The notes under the pieces are model-generated. The model was not told the origin of the DNA. It saw nothing but the letters and a program-made list of their open reading frames with translations, and ran no database searches. DNA of 64,000 bases from the NCBI GenBank assembly GCA_034670405.1, contig JAXDDX010000060.1:2362001-2426000 (forward strand), written 5' to 3'. Below are positions 51,101 to 62,401 of the stretch, piece by piece; the stretch's first letter is position 1; each line of letters starts with the position of its first letter. A program made the position numbers and the translations under genes. The DNA is from Hoplostethus atlanticus (Eukaryota; Chordata; Actinopteri; Trachichthyiformes; Trachichthyidae).

Positions 51101-54100
51101 GGCCCTAACATCAATGAAACACCAGACTGACTCTTGCAGCATTATAAAAAAAAAAATAGTATCTTTCATCCTCCCAGTGTTGAATACTAATAATTCTAAT
51201 GGTTATCTATAAAAATCCAGAAAATCCAGCTAGAAAATCCATCCTGTCGAGTCAATAACGTTAAAAGTAATTCTCATTTGGGTTTAAATTAAAGAACTAA
51301 TAGTTGAATCAAGAACAGGATGAAAACAACAGAAGAAATCTCTCCCAGCTTTCCCATATGCCAAGCTAATCCTATAAGTTACCCTTAACAACATCGCCCC
51401 TCTTCCATCTCAAGGTTGGTAGCCATACTCTACAGAGAGCTCAACCAGGCTGAAGAAAAAAGGTCCTTCAGCTCCATACATATCAGGCAACACAGGAGAT
51501 GGTGGAGGCCATCGTGGCCCCTGAAGCCTCAAGTCAGGACAGCTAGGAGGCAGCAGCCAGGCTGGGAGGTGACCTACTTCGTTACATAACAGCCGCAGCA
51601 GACTGGCGCCCACTGCCTCCATTGACTACATTCTCCATCGCCACTGGGATTACAGGGTTAAGGTCGTCGAGGCATGGAGGGCTACACCCTCAGCCTCATG
51701 GTGGTAAGAAGATCAGGGAGCAGTAAGCTACCCCCCCCCGCCCCTTCCCATCTCCATGCTAATGAAACAGCCTATAACACCTTACCACACAGAGGTCAAA
51801 GGATTGCACAGCAAGCAGCATGACAATAAATGCAAGGTTGTGGGGGTTTTCAAGTATGTTTGTTTAAGGGTGGCGTGCATGTATGTGAGTTTGAGTAGTT
51901 AATTTTTGCAGCTCAGCAGTCAATACTGCAGATGCCCATGCAAACAATTAAGGTCATGAAAGGGGGTTGAGTCTATACGGCGCCCTGTAGAGTGAAGTAC
52001 TGCTACGGCCATATAAACGACCTTTTACATAAAGGACAATGGCTCTCAACCTTTATAGTATCGAGGCTCAAAGCAAGGCAAACCAGTGTGCCACAGCTTG
52101 AGAACAACTGATACATGTTATTTTCTGGCCATGTAGCCTGCAGTACAGTCAAATACATACCTAATCTCTGGGAGAACTCGTAGAACTTCTTCAGCCTCCC
52201 CACCAAGGGGACCACAGCCGCCCAAGCCTGCTCCTGTAATGCCTCATCATTTGGATTCTGGATCGCCTAGAAAGTCAAATACCAAAAAGGCCATTAGTTC
52301 AAATCTGATAATACATAAAAGCTCTTCAAGTCATGATAGATATTGGATTGGTAAAAATGTCTGAAGGCACCCTTTGCCTTCACTTTGTTGTTAAAGTTAA
52401 AATCTATGTCCATGTGGTGTTTCCATTATTATGTCCAGCCCTTGCAAGACATGGCGAAAAGGCTGTGCCCGCATGGATTGCGGTACATGATGAAGGTGAG
52501 GTGAGCGTTTGTAAAGGGCGTACCTCTCGGATCGCCTGACCTGCTCCCTTATATGCCTGCAGCTCATCCAGGATGCTCTTGGCGTCCTTCAGCACCACGT
52601 CCACCTGCTCCCACACCTCTCGCTCTGCATCCGTGGGCTGGGCATCTACAGTGGACACAAACAACAGGAGGTTCAACGGGGCACATCTGCCGGGATGGGG
52701 CATCCAATCCAGATTTACCGGTTCAACATACGGTATGAGAGAGTGCTAGGCAAAATATCAAATTCTCTGATATGAGAGATGTATTTTAATGAACTAATGA
52801 AAAAAAGATCTCCAACCAAAAATGTCAGTTTTAATGTGTATTCCAACTATGTAAAAGACTATAACAATCTCTCTATCGCTCCTTCACTTCCCCTTTAGCA
52901 TTTCACCACCCGCTTTCCTCGCTGTGTGGAAGAAAATAAAATCAATAAAAGAAAAAAATAAATAAAAGAAAATCACCTCAAGCAAAATCATTTGCCAAGT
53001 GTGAGGAGTGTACCAAACTCCTGCTCCCCAGCAAAAGCAAAAGTCTTGCAAAATAACATAACATTGGCAGAGACAGTCTTTTGTTGCATGCCATAGGAAA
53101 GTAGCATTTTTCATTTGAGTTATTCTCAAGTCTGATTTCACTGTATGACACTAATGTATGGAGTCAGTTAACGCTCAATAGTCACAAATGAATACAACAC
53201 GATTCACAAATATATTTTGCGATTTATATATAAATGTCTGTTCACAAATATATTTTTCAATGCACACACAAATGTGTATCGTTTCATATAAATGTAAAAA
53301 ATATATATATATAAATGACAGAAGGTTCACAAATAAATTAGTGTTCACAAATGTCTGTTTCCGATGCACACACAAATACGTCTCGTTTTATATAAATGTA
53401 AAACAAATCCACAAATATACTTAGTTAAAAACAGCTGCAGTGTTCATCTAAAACATATTTAAATGTTGTTACATTCATATACAGATTGTCGAATCTGCGT
53501 TTAGAAACCTCCAGACGAGTTGTGAACCTCGTTACATTTGTGTGTGGATTTTTGAGAGTTTCCTGACGTGGTTAGATTCACAAATGCATTTTTTCTAAAG
53601 GGCCTTTCTCTGTAGCCTATCAGACGTCTCTTTCAAGTTCAGCCAATCAGACCAGCGTGTGATTTCAATGCTGCGTTCAACGTCCCTAATTCCGACGAGT
53701 TTGGCATCCGATAGCAGTACTCCAAGTGTAAATTAAACATAACACGTTTAGCCAATAATCCCCTTGTTGTTCGTGATTGAATACATTTGAATTATGATCG
53801 TGATCGAGGGGTAGGGCGAAGTACATGGCCCTCCAAACGGAGATTTTTCAGGGGCATACTACAAACCGAGGGTTATGACAAATCTCCGACAATCATCGGC
53901 AAGATGGGGGGGGGGAGGGGCGCTGCACAAGCAACAAAAGGAAACCACGAATGTAGTATTTTCTTCGTTAATAAAGATTTAAAAAATATTATAACCATCG
54001 TATTATCTTAGTTTAATGTCGTTTCAATGTATTATAGACCTTTTCTTTATAACAAGCATAACAAAAAATCGCTAGTATGCCGATGTCTCTACTTCGCTAG

Positions 54101-55013
54101 TTAACGTTACAACATTGTTTTTAGGCTGATTTGTGCATGACAGTCCTGCATTTTGACATATTTCCATGTCGCATTTCCCCCCTTTGATGGCATATGACCC
54201 GAAATATAACTAAAGTCCAGCAGCGAAGTTGCCGCACTTGTTACAGCTCTTCTAATATCAGTGCAGACTGGCAGGGTAACGGTAGGAGCACGGCTTGCTA
54301 GCCTACAGAGCACCGCTAACGCTATTCTGTCATGAAGTGGACTGATAATGAAGCAGAGATTTATATATAAATCGCTAAATATATTTGTGAATCGTGGTGT
54401 ATTCATTTGTGACTATTGAGAGTTAACTGACTCCATACTAATGACACTGTATAACATTGTTGAATCGTGTAATGAAGGAAGCTTAAAGAAAACTTCAACT
54501 TATTGAATATTGGCGTTTGGCCTGTGATCACTTTTAGGTTCTATCAGCCAGCACTAGTATGAGACTACTCTTTCTGCTGAAGGTGTGATTGACTCTCTAG
54601 GGCCCGCGGTCTGCTGACAGAGAGAATAGTGTGGTATAGGAGGATCAAGCCGTGGTGAGGGGCCTTAGGCTACATACAGACAGAGCTTCAGTGCTGTATA
54701 TTTGAGGAGGGGGCTCTGCTGGTGCAACTCCTGATTGATATTCTACACACATTCCAGCGTGGTGGAGCAGGATGATGGAAAGCACAGGGGCTCTACTAGT
54801 AGATTTGATTCCTTGGCCTCTGGGAAGTGTAAAAGATGAGCGGGGGTTGAAAAGGCTTTGAGATTGGGGTCGGTAACATTATGGTAAGATATTCATGTGA
54901 TCAATATCAGAAGAGGGAACAATTATTGAAATGAACTCACTTTCAAAGTCGAGGAAGAAATTGGGCTCCTGTTCCAGATCTGTGCAAGTCAAAACTTTCA
55001 GGAGGTTCCCCAT
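45118..55013 (-). CDS. cyrib: CYRIB (FAM49B) Rac1-interacting protein, 10 coding exons
   Basis: Joining minus-strand segments 55013-54941, 52645-52524, 52266-52161, 49861-49722, 48148-48071, 46562-46446, 46350-46271, 46177-46051, 45959-45889 and 45181-45118 gives 978 bases: 325 codons plus TAG. All introns are GT-AG and all phases close. The protein begins [15 protein letters not shown] and ends KSMLQ, as I recall for vertebrate CYRIB; CYRIA differs after residue 9. The family (CYRI, CYFIP-like Rac1-binding domain) binds GTP-loaded Rac1 at the plasma membrane and restrains SCAR/WAVE-Arp2/3 actin assembly. Gly2 in the MGN start fits N-myristoylation. The arginine pair needed for Rac1 binding (R160/R161 in human) is R161/R162 here, in NDFSYYRRT. 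The one-residue offset comes from an extra residue in exon 4 ([10 protein letters not shown]). Which teleost duplicate this is cannot be told from the window alone. Confidence 0.96.
45889..45959 (-). CDS. cyrib: cyrib coding exon 9
   Basis: 71 bases, residues 282-304 ([20 protein letters not shown] then NAL) plus two bases of Arg305. Acceptor gctctacag, donor GTAAGA. Short 91-base intron on its 5' side, 707-base intron on its 3' side. Confidence 0.96.
46051..46177 (-). CDS. cyrib: cyrib coding exon 8
   Basis: 127 bases: third base of Pro239, then residues 240-281 ([20 protein letters not shown], then [20 protein letters not shown], then ID). Acceptor tcctgccag, donor GTGAGT. Compared with remembered human CYRIB, the HVHPVGAF motif reads YVHPVGAF here. 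Confidence 0.96.
46271..46350 (-). CDS. cyrib: cyrib coding exon 7
   Basis: 80 bases, residues 213-238 ([20 protein letters not shown] then KVMLET) plus two bases of the Pro239 codon. Acceptor ccttttttag, donor GTAAGT. It is separated from exons 6 and 8 by short introns (95 and 93 bases). Confidence 0.96.
46446..46562 (-). CDS. cyrib: cyrib coding exon 6
   Basis: 117 bases, 39 codons, residues 174-212: [20 protein letters not shown] then [19 protein letters not shown]. Acceptor attgattttcag, donor GTGAGA. The intron just upstream carries a SINE whose tail ends about 25 bases from this acceptor. Confidence 0.96.
46588..46712 (-). repeat. tRNA-derived SINE, tail facing cyrib exon 6
   Basis: Read on the minus strand it shows the fish SINE features GAAGTGCCCTTGAACACTAG, a GACCCTGACCTGTGACCTCC block, a poly-G/pyrimidine interruption and the tail GGGGGATCAATAAAGTATTA. 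It shares this body with copies at 42.7 and 25.4 kb. The tail includes AATAAA at 46596-46591, in the sense orientation of cyrib. Confidence 0.7.
48071..48148 (-). CDS. cyrib: cyrib coding exon 5 (Rac1-contact arginines)
   Basis: 78 bases, exactly 26 codons, residues 148-173: [20 protein letters not shown] then RINNVP. Acceptor tttgcag, donor GTGAGC. It holds the arginine pair that in human CYRI-B is required for binding active Rac1. An (AG)n tract lies in the intron on the upstream side, about 60 bases from the acceptor (48209-48266). Confidence 0.96.
48209..48266 (+). repeat. Interrupted (GA)n tract in cyrib intron
   Basis: GA arrays separated by GTAGAAA and ATAGTAGAAAA, about 60 bases upstream of exon 5 on the gene strand, where it reads as a pyrimidine (CT) tract. 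Confidence 0.9.
49722..49861 (-). CDS. cyrib: cyrib coding exon 4
   Basis: 140 bases, completing codon 101 (Glu) and encoding to residue 147: [20 protein letters not shown], then [20 protein letters not shown] and RFDELK. Acceptor tgtctgacag, donor [26 protein letters not shown] is a near-invariant family block. The loop SETYDD is one residue longer than the human form as I remember it (STPYS), which accounts for 325 rather than 324 residues. Confidence 0.96.
52161..52266 (-). CDS. cyrib: cyrib coding exon 3
   Basis: 106 bases, residues 66-100 ([15 protein letters not shown] to [10 protein letters not shown]) plus one base of codon 101. Acceptor ctttctag, donor GTATGT. It follows exon 2 after a 257-base intron and restores the conserved REAIQNP junction. 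Confidence 0.95.
52524..52645 (-). CDS. cyrib: cyrib coding exon 2
   Basis: 122 bases, residues 25-65 ([14 protein letters not shown] through GQAIRE). Acceptor ccactgtag; donor GTACGC immediately after the GAG codon. The 2.3-kb intron separating it from exon 1 contains a 1.28-kb inverted-repeat element. This is the most divergent part of the protein compared with my memory of mammalian CYRIB, with some CYRIA-like residues (QAYKGAG). Confidence 0.95.
53157..54437. mobile_element. 1.28-kb element with 79-bp terminal inverted repeats, in cyrib intron
   Basis: Left arm 53157-53235 and right arm 54359-54437 are inverted copies matching at 76 of 79 positions; outer ends read TATGGAGTCAGTTAAC. The 6-bp sequence CTAATG flanks both ends (53151-53156 and 54438-54443), a likely target duplication. 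Next to the left arm are two copies of a block spaced 104 bp apart (near 53258 and 53362, each with GCACACACAAAT followed by ATATAAATGTAAAA). No transposase-like ORF is visible, so it is non-autonomous. The superfamily is unclear from a 6-bp duplication and these ends. Confidence 0.85.
54941..55013 (-). CDS. cyrib: cyrib coding exon 1 (myristoylation start)
   Basis: Encodes residues 1-24 ([10 protein letters not shown]... ending FFLDFE) plus the first base of codon 25. Donor GTGAGT follows directly. The exon itself starts at 55023: an acceptor (ttcctcgacag) lies 10 bases before the ATG, so only 10 bases of 5' UTR are in this exon and the rest must be in an upstream exon. The ATG is chosen because it gives the conserved MGN start and the upstream sequence is intronic. 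Confidence 0.96.
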
Positions 55014-55023
55014 GTTACAATAC
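55014..55023 (-). other. cyrib: cyrib 5' UTR part of first coding exon
   Basis: Ten bases (GTATTGTAAC) between a splice acceptor with pyrimidine tract (ctcttcctcgacag) and the start codon. This implies that transcription starts in a separate non-coding exon upstream. Confidence 0.75.
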
Positions 55024-55889
55024 CTGTCGAGGAAGAGGGAGCAAATCAATAACACACACACACGAGTTGAGGAGGTGGTGGTATATACACTCAACACAGA
55101 CCGCACCCACTGTATCCATGGTACCTCACTCCTGTTCTGCTTCATTGCCTTGTATGAACTCAGTGGCCTAGTGCCCCAGATGCACCCTGTGCCCATGGAC
55201 ACCAGTGGTCCCCTTAGACCCAGTATGTGCTTCCTGTGCCTGGGCTCTTGCGAACCAGATGTCAAATGAAAAAGCACAACCACCTCCCAAAAATAAACTG
55301 ACTTACAAAAAATAGCTTTATCTTAGATACAAGTCCAACTGAGTGTGAGTTTTCTGCTTTACCAAGTTTCAGCCTCAAGCAGTTACAGGCAGTTGTATGC
55401 AAAACCATCCATTTTACAAGCCTCCTTAGGGAAACCAACTACAATTAATATATGGTCACTGTCTATAGGTTGGGTAGTTGCTCGCTGCATATAATAGGCC
55501 ACAACCAATTAAACTTCAAGCAAGTTGCCAAGTGAAAAACTAAGATAGGCACCTCTTGTTTGTATGTGGATTCCACCTGGTAGGCCATGCTTTGAATTTC
55601 AATCCATCATCTCCTCCATCACAATCTCTTTATTGGGCACAAGTACAATAATTGTACAGGAATTCACCCTGGTCACATTGGTGCAGATGAATAACAACAA
55701 CTGACATACTGTAGTAATGCAATTACATGCAGGCAAATCAAATCCCCACACTGGCTGGGAAAACTGAAGAGCATACGGTTGAACGAGGTGGACAACCCCT
55801 TACTATTCCAGTGGAACTGTTCAGGGTGTGTAACACGTTTGTAAATGAGAATGTGTGATCAGTTGACTGGGGTAATGGTTTCAGCCTGT

Positions 55890-56756
55890 ACCATACCCCC
55901 GGATACTGAACCAAGAATAGCTTTACGGCCGGAGGGCACCGAAGACCCCACTGCTGAAACAGAAACACAGGAAGGCCCGATTGATCTTTGCTAAGACTCA
56001 CCTGGACAAACCTAAATCCTTCTGGGAAAATGTAAACAAAGTGCTATACTGCATTGCCAGAGCGCTCTAATGGTCAATGGTCCACAGAACAGACTACGAA
56101 ATGAAGCTTTTGAAGAAAAGAACACCTGACCTACAGTCAAATATGGTGGAGGATCCATAATGCTTTGTTGCCTCGGGTACTGGACGTCTTGAAAGAATTA
56201 AGGGAATCATGAAGTCAGAAGATTACCAAGGCATTTTGGAGCGAAATGTGCTACCCAGTGTCAGAAAACTGGGTGTCAATCGAAGGTCATGGGTCCTCCA
56301 GCAGGACAATGACCCAAAACACATCCAAAAGCACCAGGAATGGTTCAAGAGAAAACGTTGGACTGTTGTGGAGCGGCCAGCGATGAGTCCTGATCTCAAT
56401 CCCATTGAGAACCAATGGTGAGACCTGAAATGTGCAGTTGAAGGAATCCTTCAAACATTGAAGAACTGGAGAAGGTTACAATTGAAGAGTGGGAGAAACT
56501 GGCAGAAGAAAGATGCAGGAAGCTTATTGATCGTTACAAGAAACATTTGGAAGCATCATCATTGCCAAAGGCAGAAAGTTAGAAAAGGGTGCTAATAATA
56601 ATGGCCATAGCCACTTTTCAATTTTGAAACCTTACGTTTTTCTTTTAATATTTGCGTTCTTATTGTTTGACCATGTGCTGTTAAATAAAACAGATGAACG
56701 TGACTGAAAGTTATGTTATGTGCATAAAACGCAAGGGTGCGAATGGCCAGAACTGT
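55890..56756 (+). pseudogene. Second Tc1-like transposon relic
   Basis: Degenerate reading segments give ILNQE(stop)LYGRRAPK, TPLLKQKHRKARLIFAKTHL, DKPKSFWENV, and after damage around the first catalytic Asp, GTGRLERIKGIMKSEDYQGI, then SWVLQQDNDPKHIQKHQEWF, MSPDLNPIENQW and a frameshifted tail with EEWEKLAEERCRKLIDRYKK. QQDNDPKH and SPDLNPIENQW are hallmark Tc1 DDE motifs. The 3' flank runs to GGTGCGAATGGCCAGAACTG near 56756, resembling a Tc1 end. The N-terminal third is not recognisable. It belongs to a different Tc1 lineage from the 38-41 kb relic. Confidence 0.88.
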
Positions 56757-57463
56757 GCCTTCTTTATTGAGGCATGCTGTTGACACACATACATACATGT
56801 ACACCTCAGCTGTGAGTTATGTAATGAGAAGTGACAGCCCAGCGAGGCTTTTTGCTTCAGTGCTCTTCCGACTCCTAGAAAGCACAGGAACGATCTTCCT
56901 CTGACAAAAGGCAGAGGTCAATAGCCATATGACAAGTCAGAGATCTGTCAGAACAGTGGCAGACAGATTTAGCCCTTAGTGACAGGCAGGAGACAGCCAG
57001 GAAGGACCTTGAGAGGGTGGAGGGACAGTGAGCACTGAATGGTGACAAAGCGAACTTTGGCAGGCAGATGTCACCTCAGGTGACTGACAGGTAAAAAGCC
57101 AAAGTGACGGAGTGAGGACCAGTGGTGACATGGTGAAACATGCCAACACAGGTAAGCCTGAGAGACGGAGAGGTGTTGCGACAGAGCAAGGACACACTCA
57201 GCAGTCAGTAGCAGAGGATAGATGGAGGGGAAAAACTTGTTTTAAAGTTTTTAAATGCAAGGGGGAGGGGGAAGACAGGGAGAGAGAGAGATGACGGTTA
57301 CCACTGAATCTCCAATCTCCAAGTGTGCAAGTGTTTCTAGGTGCTCAGGTGGAGGGATGGAGGGTGTGTGTGCATGATTGGAGAGGGAAACTATAACAGT
57401 GTTGTTTTAACTAAGAGAATCACTGGACAAAACATTTAATGAATGTGTTGAATTAGCAACTAC

Positions 57464-57466
<3 letters not shown>

Positions 57467-57500
<34 letters not shown>
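57467..57500 (+). repeat. (AC)n microsatellite
   Basis: Uninterrupted AC run. Confidence 0.97.
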
Positions 57501-57502
<2 letters not shown>

Positions 57503-58379
57503 GTTTAAAAGTTAATACAAATAAATTATCATCATCAGTGAAGCAGTTGGGAAATACACCCTGTAGAAACCCTCCTCACAACTGTCATTCACCTAAACCC
57601 TGTGACCACCTGGGAAGACCCACCTGCCTGGTCCAGCCTCGTCTTATTGCCCTCCGCTAATGTGACCTGAATGTTTGGCTGTGCCAACACTGGCACTCGC
57701 TGGCTGTCGGAACGCAGCACCTGAGCCAGCCTCAGAGGGGAAAGGGAAGAGGGATGAGAGCTGTCACTGACCTCGCCCTGCTGGGTGATGTGGGCACCGC
57801 CCACCACCAGGCCTCCCCGGTCCTCTACTGCCACCTTTCAGCCACTCAGACTACAGCCTGCTTGGCAGCGCTGCCAGGGCTTGCAGTGCTTGCGCGGGCA
57901 CTGGCAGCCCATAGACCAGGTGCTGCTCCCCTGTCCCCCGTTTGAATTGAGGTCATTTTAAGGACGGGGATTTATGTGGCTGCATTTCAGATTCCAACAG
58001 AGAAAGCTCAAGCCTACTGAAAAAAGATTAAATGAGGACATTGTAGAGATTTTGCTATACCAGCAAAACAGTTTTTTAGAAAATAGTCACATTACCTCCT
58101 GAGGATCATTTACAGACTTTAACTAGAAACTTCTCATTTATGATGACAAACCATCACTTTTCAGATTAATTTAAGACAATATTTACTGAGGGTAACTGCT
58201 TTGTGGGTGTGCAGAGAAGAGACAGCAAGAAACGCTGAAGTGCCGGCTGAGGGTGGAGAGATGTCAGAGGAGGGTGGAGGAATTCAAGCCCCCCCCCTCC
58301 CTCAGTGTCTTTACAGTACCCAGGGGTGCTGGCGTGTCCTGGGCACCATGGAGGGGAGGACGACAGGCTTGTTGTTGTT

Positions 58380-59440
58380 TTGAACCCCCCCACCGAGCAA
58401 TCGCGTGCTCACAGCGAGGAAGGGAGGGCTGCTCCTAAGGCCAGGGGGAGAACTTGACAACCAGGAGCCCGCGCAGCTCTCCCATTGGCTGCGCCGAGCT
58501 ACCCAATCGCTCGCTGTATCCATGGAGTCAAAAAAAAAAAAAGTTGGTGCCATTGAAAACATTTCAGCGGCCAATCAGAGGCCAGCTCTGGGAGAGGAGA
58601 GAGTACAGTAGTAGTAGGACTTGAAAGCACATGAATATATTAATACAGATGAGGTGATGCGCCAAAAACAGCGGATTAGTAGCAGAGGAGAGAAGGAGAG
58701 GAGGAGAGAAGGAGACGATGGAGGAATATTTAATTCCACCATTAAGCACCAAGCACTAATTTAAATGGACTTTCTGTGCAGCAGAGCAAATACACAACAT
58801 TGTTATGATCTAAATAAAATACAATTAAAAAAATAAAAATAAATAATCACTGCAAAATCAAATGATATAATGATTAACGTGAAAAAATGACTATGCTCCA
58901 ATCATGGGAGAATACATTTTGCCTGTCTACACCTTGAGAAACTGATAGGAAGGTTGTATGCCTAAAAACCTAAAATTGTAAATGCTGCATATGGAGTAGC
59001 AAAGTGGAAATCCACAGCCCAAATATTGCAGATCATGGGGAGAGACCAGAGCTGGTATGGTGAAAACACCAAAACAGTGCCACGCCCATGCAGCGTGACC
59101 TCTGGATGGCACTGCCTTTTAGCGTCTCGCAGCACCGCGCTTCCCTTCAGGGGCGCACCGGGAAGCGGCGCGCAGCTGAAGCCGAGCACTGCGGCAACGT
59201 CCTACAAAACCGGCTTGGGGTGATGGCGGGCTAATGGAGAGGGATAGTGCTGACATTCCACTACTAGGCTGCAGCATGAGGATCCACGTGCCCTGCTGCT
59301 TTACTACGGAACAAAAACAACGCCCTCCCCTCCCCTCCCCAACCAGACGCACACACACACACACACACAGCGCATCACGTGGGCCCCACCGTGGAGAGGC
59401 TGAGCGCTGGCCTGGGGCGTGGAAGGCGGGGGGAGGGATG
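58380..59440. promoter_or_regulatory. CpG- and CCAAT-containing patch, candidate upstream promoter
   Basis: Locally enriched in CpG against an AT-leaning background, with CCAAT boxes in both orientations: CCCATTGGCTGCG near 58482, ACCCAATCGC near 58500 and GGCCAATCAGAGG near 58570. CpG clusters lie near 59120-59210. It lies about 3.4-4.4 kb upstream of the cyrib first coding exon, where a non-coding first exon is required. I cannot see a decisive TSS or donor, so the assignment is tentative. Confidence 0.3.
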
Positions 59441-62320
59441 GGGAGAGATAGTGAGTGTGTGTATTTGTGTCAGATTATGTGGGTCTGGAGAGGAAAATGC
59501 ACCGCTCATATTAGTCAATATAGGATGTATACATTTTTGAGTACTGTGAGTAAAAGGATGTGTGCTGAATAGTCTGTGGTGTTGCATGTCGGAGGGGAGG
59601 GATGGTGAAGCGTCACACTGCGGCAGAGCCAGGCAGCTTTAAACTTGACCTAGATTCCCCGGGTGACACGCCACATCGCATTAGCCCACTCGGCCAGACC
59701 TGGACCCGCCGGAGCTTGCTGACACTGGCCCGACTCGACAGGCAGAAAATGGGGGAGCACTTCCCCAAATGGGGCTGGCATTCGCTCCCGCTACCCCACC
59801 CCACCCCACCCCCATCCAACCTCTCCTCACCCCACCCCACCCCCTTTACCATCTCTTACCAATCCTACCCAGCTGACTGAAAATGGCTTAGGGGGGGGGG
59901 GCACAAGAGGAGGGGGGAGGTCTGAGTAGGGGTGTGCCATTTGTTTGTTTACGGGGTGAACTTGATTACCCCATGGCCACGTCTCTGCGCTGTTGTGTTG
60001 CACCAGAGTAATCATCTAATGCCCCCCTCACCCAGATTCTGGCAAATCAAAACAAACCTCAGCACTACAGTGGGACTGACTCATAACAACTGACAGGAAT
60101 ACTAAAGCGGATATCCAACATCAGCTGTCTCGTCTTACTGTGGTGTTATAACTACCAGCAGCCTAGACGTTTTCTTCCTCCAAACACGTTTTCTCCTTCA
60201 AAATATAGTGCAGCGCTTAATATTACAACTCTTACAAAGCTCTTGAAATCAAAATCGCCGAATGCAATCAGCACGTATAAAAATGACCAGACGAAACCAG
60301 CAGTTCATCCAGAGAAACGACTCAGGCAGATGAAAGTGGGAGCCTCGGCTAAGCCCTTCTCTTTGGACTGCACCTGATGAAAGTTGGAAACCATGGAAAC
60401 AGGCACATACACAAGAGCCGGCCGAAGCGCAGGCTCCATTGAAATCGAGCGCCGCAAAGAGGCTCTCGGCGCCACTCTTCATCAGTCACATCAATACAAC
60501 ACTTTGCATCATCAGAACACACGATGAGATACTGACAGCTTTGATGTTGAATTGGGGATCAGTGCAATAGATTGATAAAAGGCAGCCATTAGGCTACTGG
60601 GCCAGCAGAGCATTGGCCTATCTGATCATCTCAAGCGAACAGACTGCTCAATACTTGAAAACTTTTCTTGGGGGAAAAAAAAACTGAAAACATTTGTGGC
60701 AACTAGTAACTGTAGAGACGAGATCATGAAGTGTGTAAGAACCATACTACACTGTGTCTCCACTGCAATGGATGGACAACTCTCTACCTGAGAAGGACAG
60801 CACTACTAGCTAGCCCCCACCCTGCCCTTGAGAGTCCTCTGACTCCTCACTGGGGTGTGTTAGGAAATTATCTTGACTATCTATGACTCACTGTCACAGG
60901 TCTAGGCAGCACATCCCCGGAGGCAGCTGCCTCCCAAACCCATTCACAGATCCCCCATTCTTCTGCCAAACACCCCCAAACCATCATTACTCAAGTGACC
61001 TTCTGACTGAGTGACTCATCCACATCACAACATCCTTACTTCTCACTTGCTTCTAAGGTGCCAGAACAGACCAGTTTATATCTGTGGTAGTGAAGGCCTG
61101 ATTTAGGTTAAACGTTTAAAGAAATGCAGTGTACCAGCAGTCTAAAGATTGTTCTCCTCCCAGTACCACCCTAACAGCATTTAGGGTGGGGCACGGTGGA
61201 GTACGCTGAGGTTTTGGAGGGATGATGGGTTTCTGTAGGAGTACTAGCGTCTCCATTCAGAAAGAGAGGAGTGCCATCTGGAGGATGAAAACAGATGTGC
61301 ATAAAAAGGCATGGATGGCGAGGGAGACCACTCCCAAACCCTTACCACCATGTGCTGGCTGCAGATATGCTCAGGTTTAAAAACCCAAAGTACGTTTGGA
61401 GCGTAATGTTGACTGCAATGAGTATTGTGCATAAACAGGAATCTGTCAGGAACAGTATTAACACACAACAGGATAATTCAGCCATTGGTAGTATGTCAGC
61501 TAAGCACAGCTTGCAGCAAATAAGATTGTCACTACATCATTTAGTAATGGGTGAAATATGTTTTTATTATGTATTTGATATGGGTGTATCAAAAATATGC
61601 TGAGGAAATTAAAAGATTTTACCTTGCAATTAAAAGTTTGATATTATGTTTGATATATTTCAGTCATTGTTGTATGTGGTCAACGACCAAACCAAACCAG
61701 TCTGGGTCCAGTAATCAGCACCACTTTCTTACTTTCATTTTTAAATCCTAGTCCGAACACATATGCACCCCTAGCACATCTACACACCACGAGGTAGGTA
61801 ATATTAGTACCGTTATTTAGGTAATTCTGTAAGTAAATACCACTTCCAGTCACAATGTTTCCTCTGCAGAAAACTCTCATTTATGGCAAAACTGCAGCAG
61901 GGAGTTACACAGAATATGATTTCATGAATACCATAACACATCCAGTTCAACTGAGGAGCATTAAAAAGTGAACCAAGAGCGCCACCCAGTGTCCAATCAC
62001 AGCCATTTCAGGGGGATTATTCATTTGGTAAATAAACAGACACAATTCGAATTACATTTCTGCAGACTGAATGCTAATGTTGTGTTTGGTCTCCGGCAGC
62101 CAGACATGGCATTAAGACCATCTAGCGCGGGGGCCTGATCGGGAATACGAGCGGTCTGATGCGCTACTCAAGGGACCCGGGCAGGAAGGTATACAGCATG
62201 TCAGCCCTCCACATGCTATAAATAATATATAACCAAGGAGAAGATGGGAGCTTTTAGCTGACATAACAAGCCACTCTGCATATTACACCCACTCAGACAT
62301 ATCATATCCCATTACCTATT

Positions 62321-62324
<4 letters not shown>

Positions 62325-62401
<77 letters not shown>
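62325..62401 (+). repeat. (GT)n microsatellite, 76 bp
   Basis: Uninterrupted GT run, the longest dinucleotide array in the window. Confidence 0.97.

Noticed and set aside
54931-55269. 112-codon plus-strand ORF across cyrib exon 1
   Set aside because: Antisense shadow of the real coding exon, whose minus-strand reading is clearly conserved.
57589-57834. Candidate non-coding or coding first exon of cyrib (81-codon minus-strand ORF)
   Set aside because: No convincing donor or conserved protein, and nothing ties it to the 55023 acceptor.
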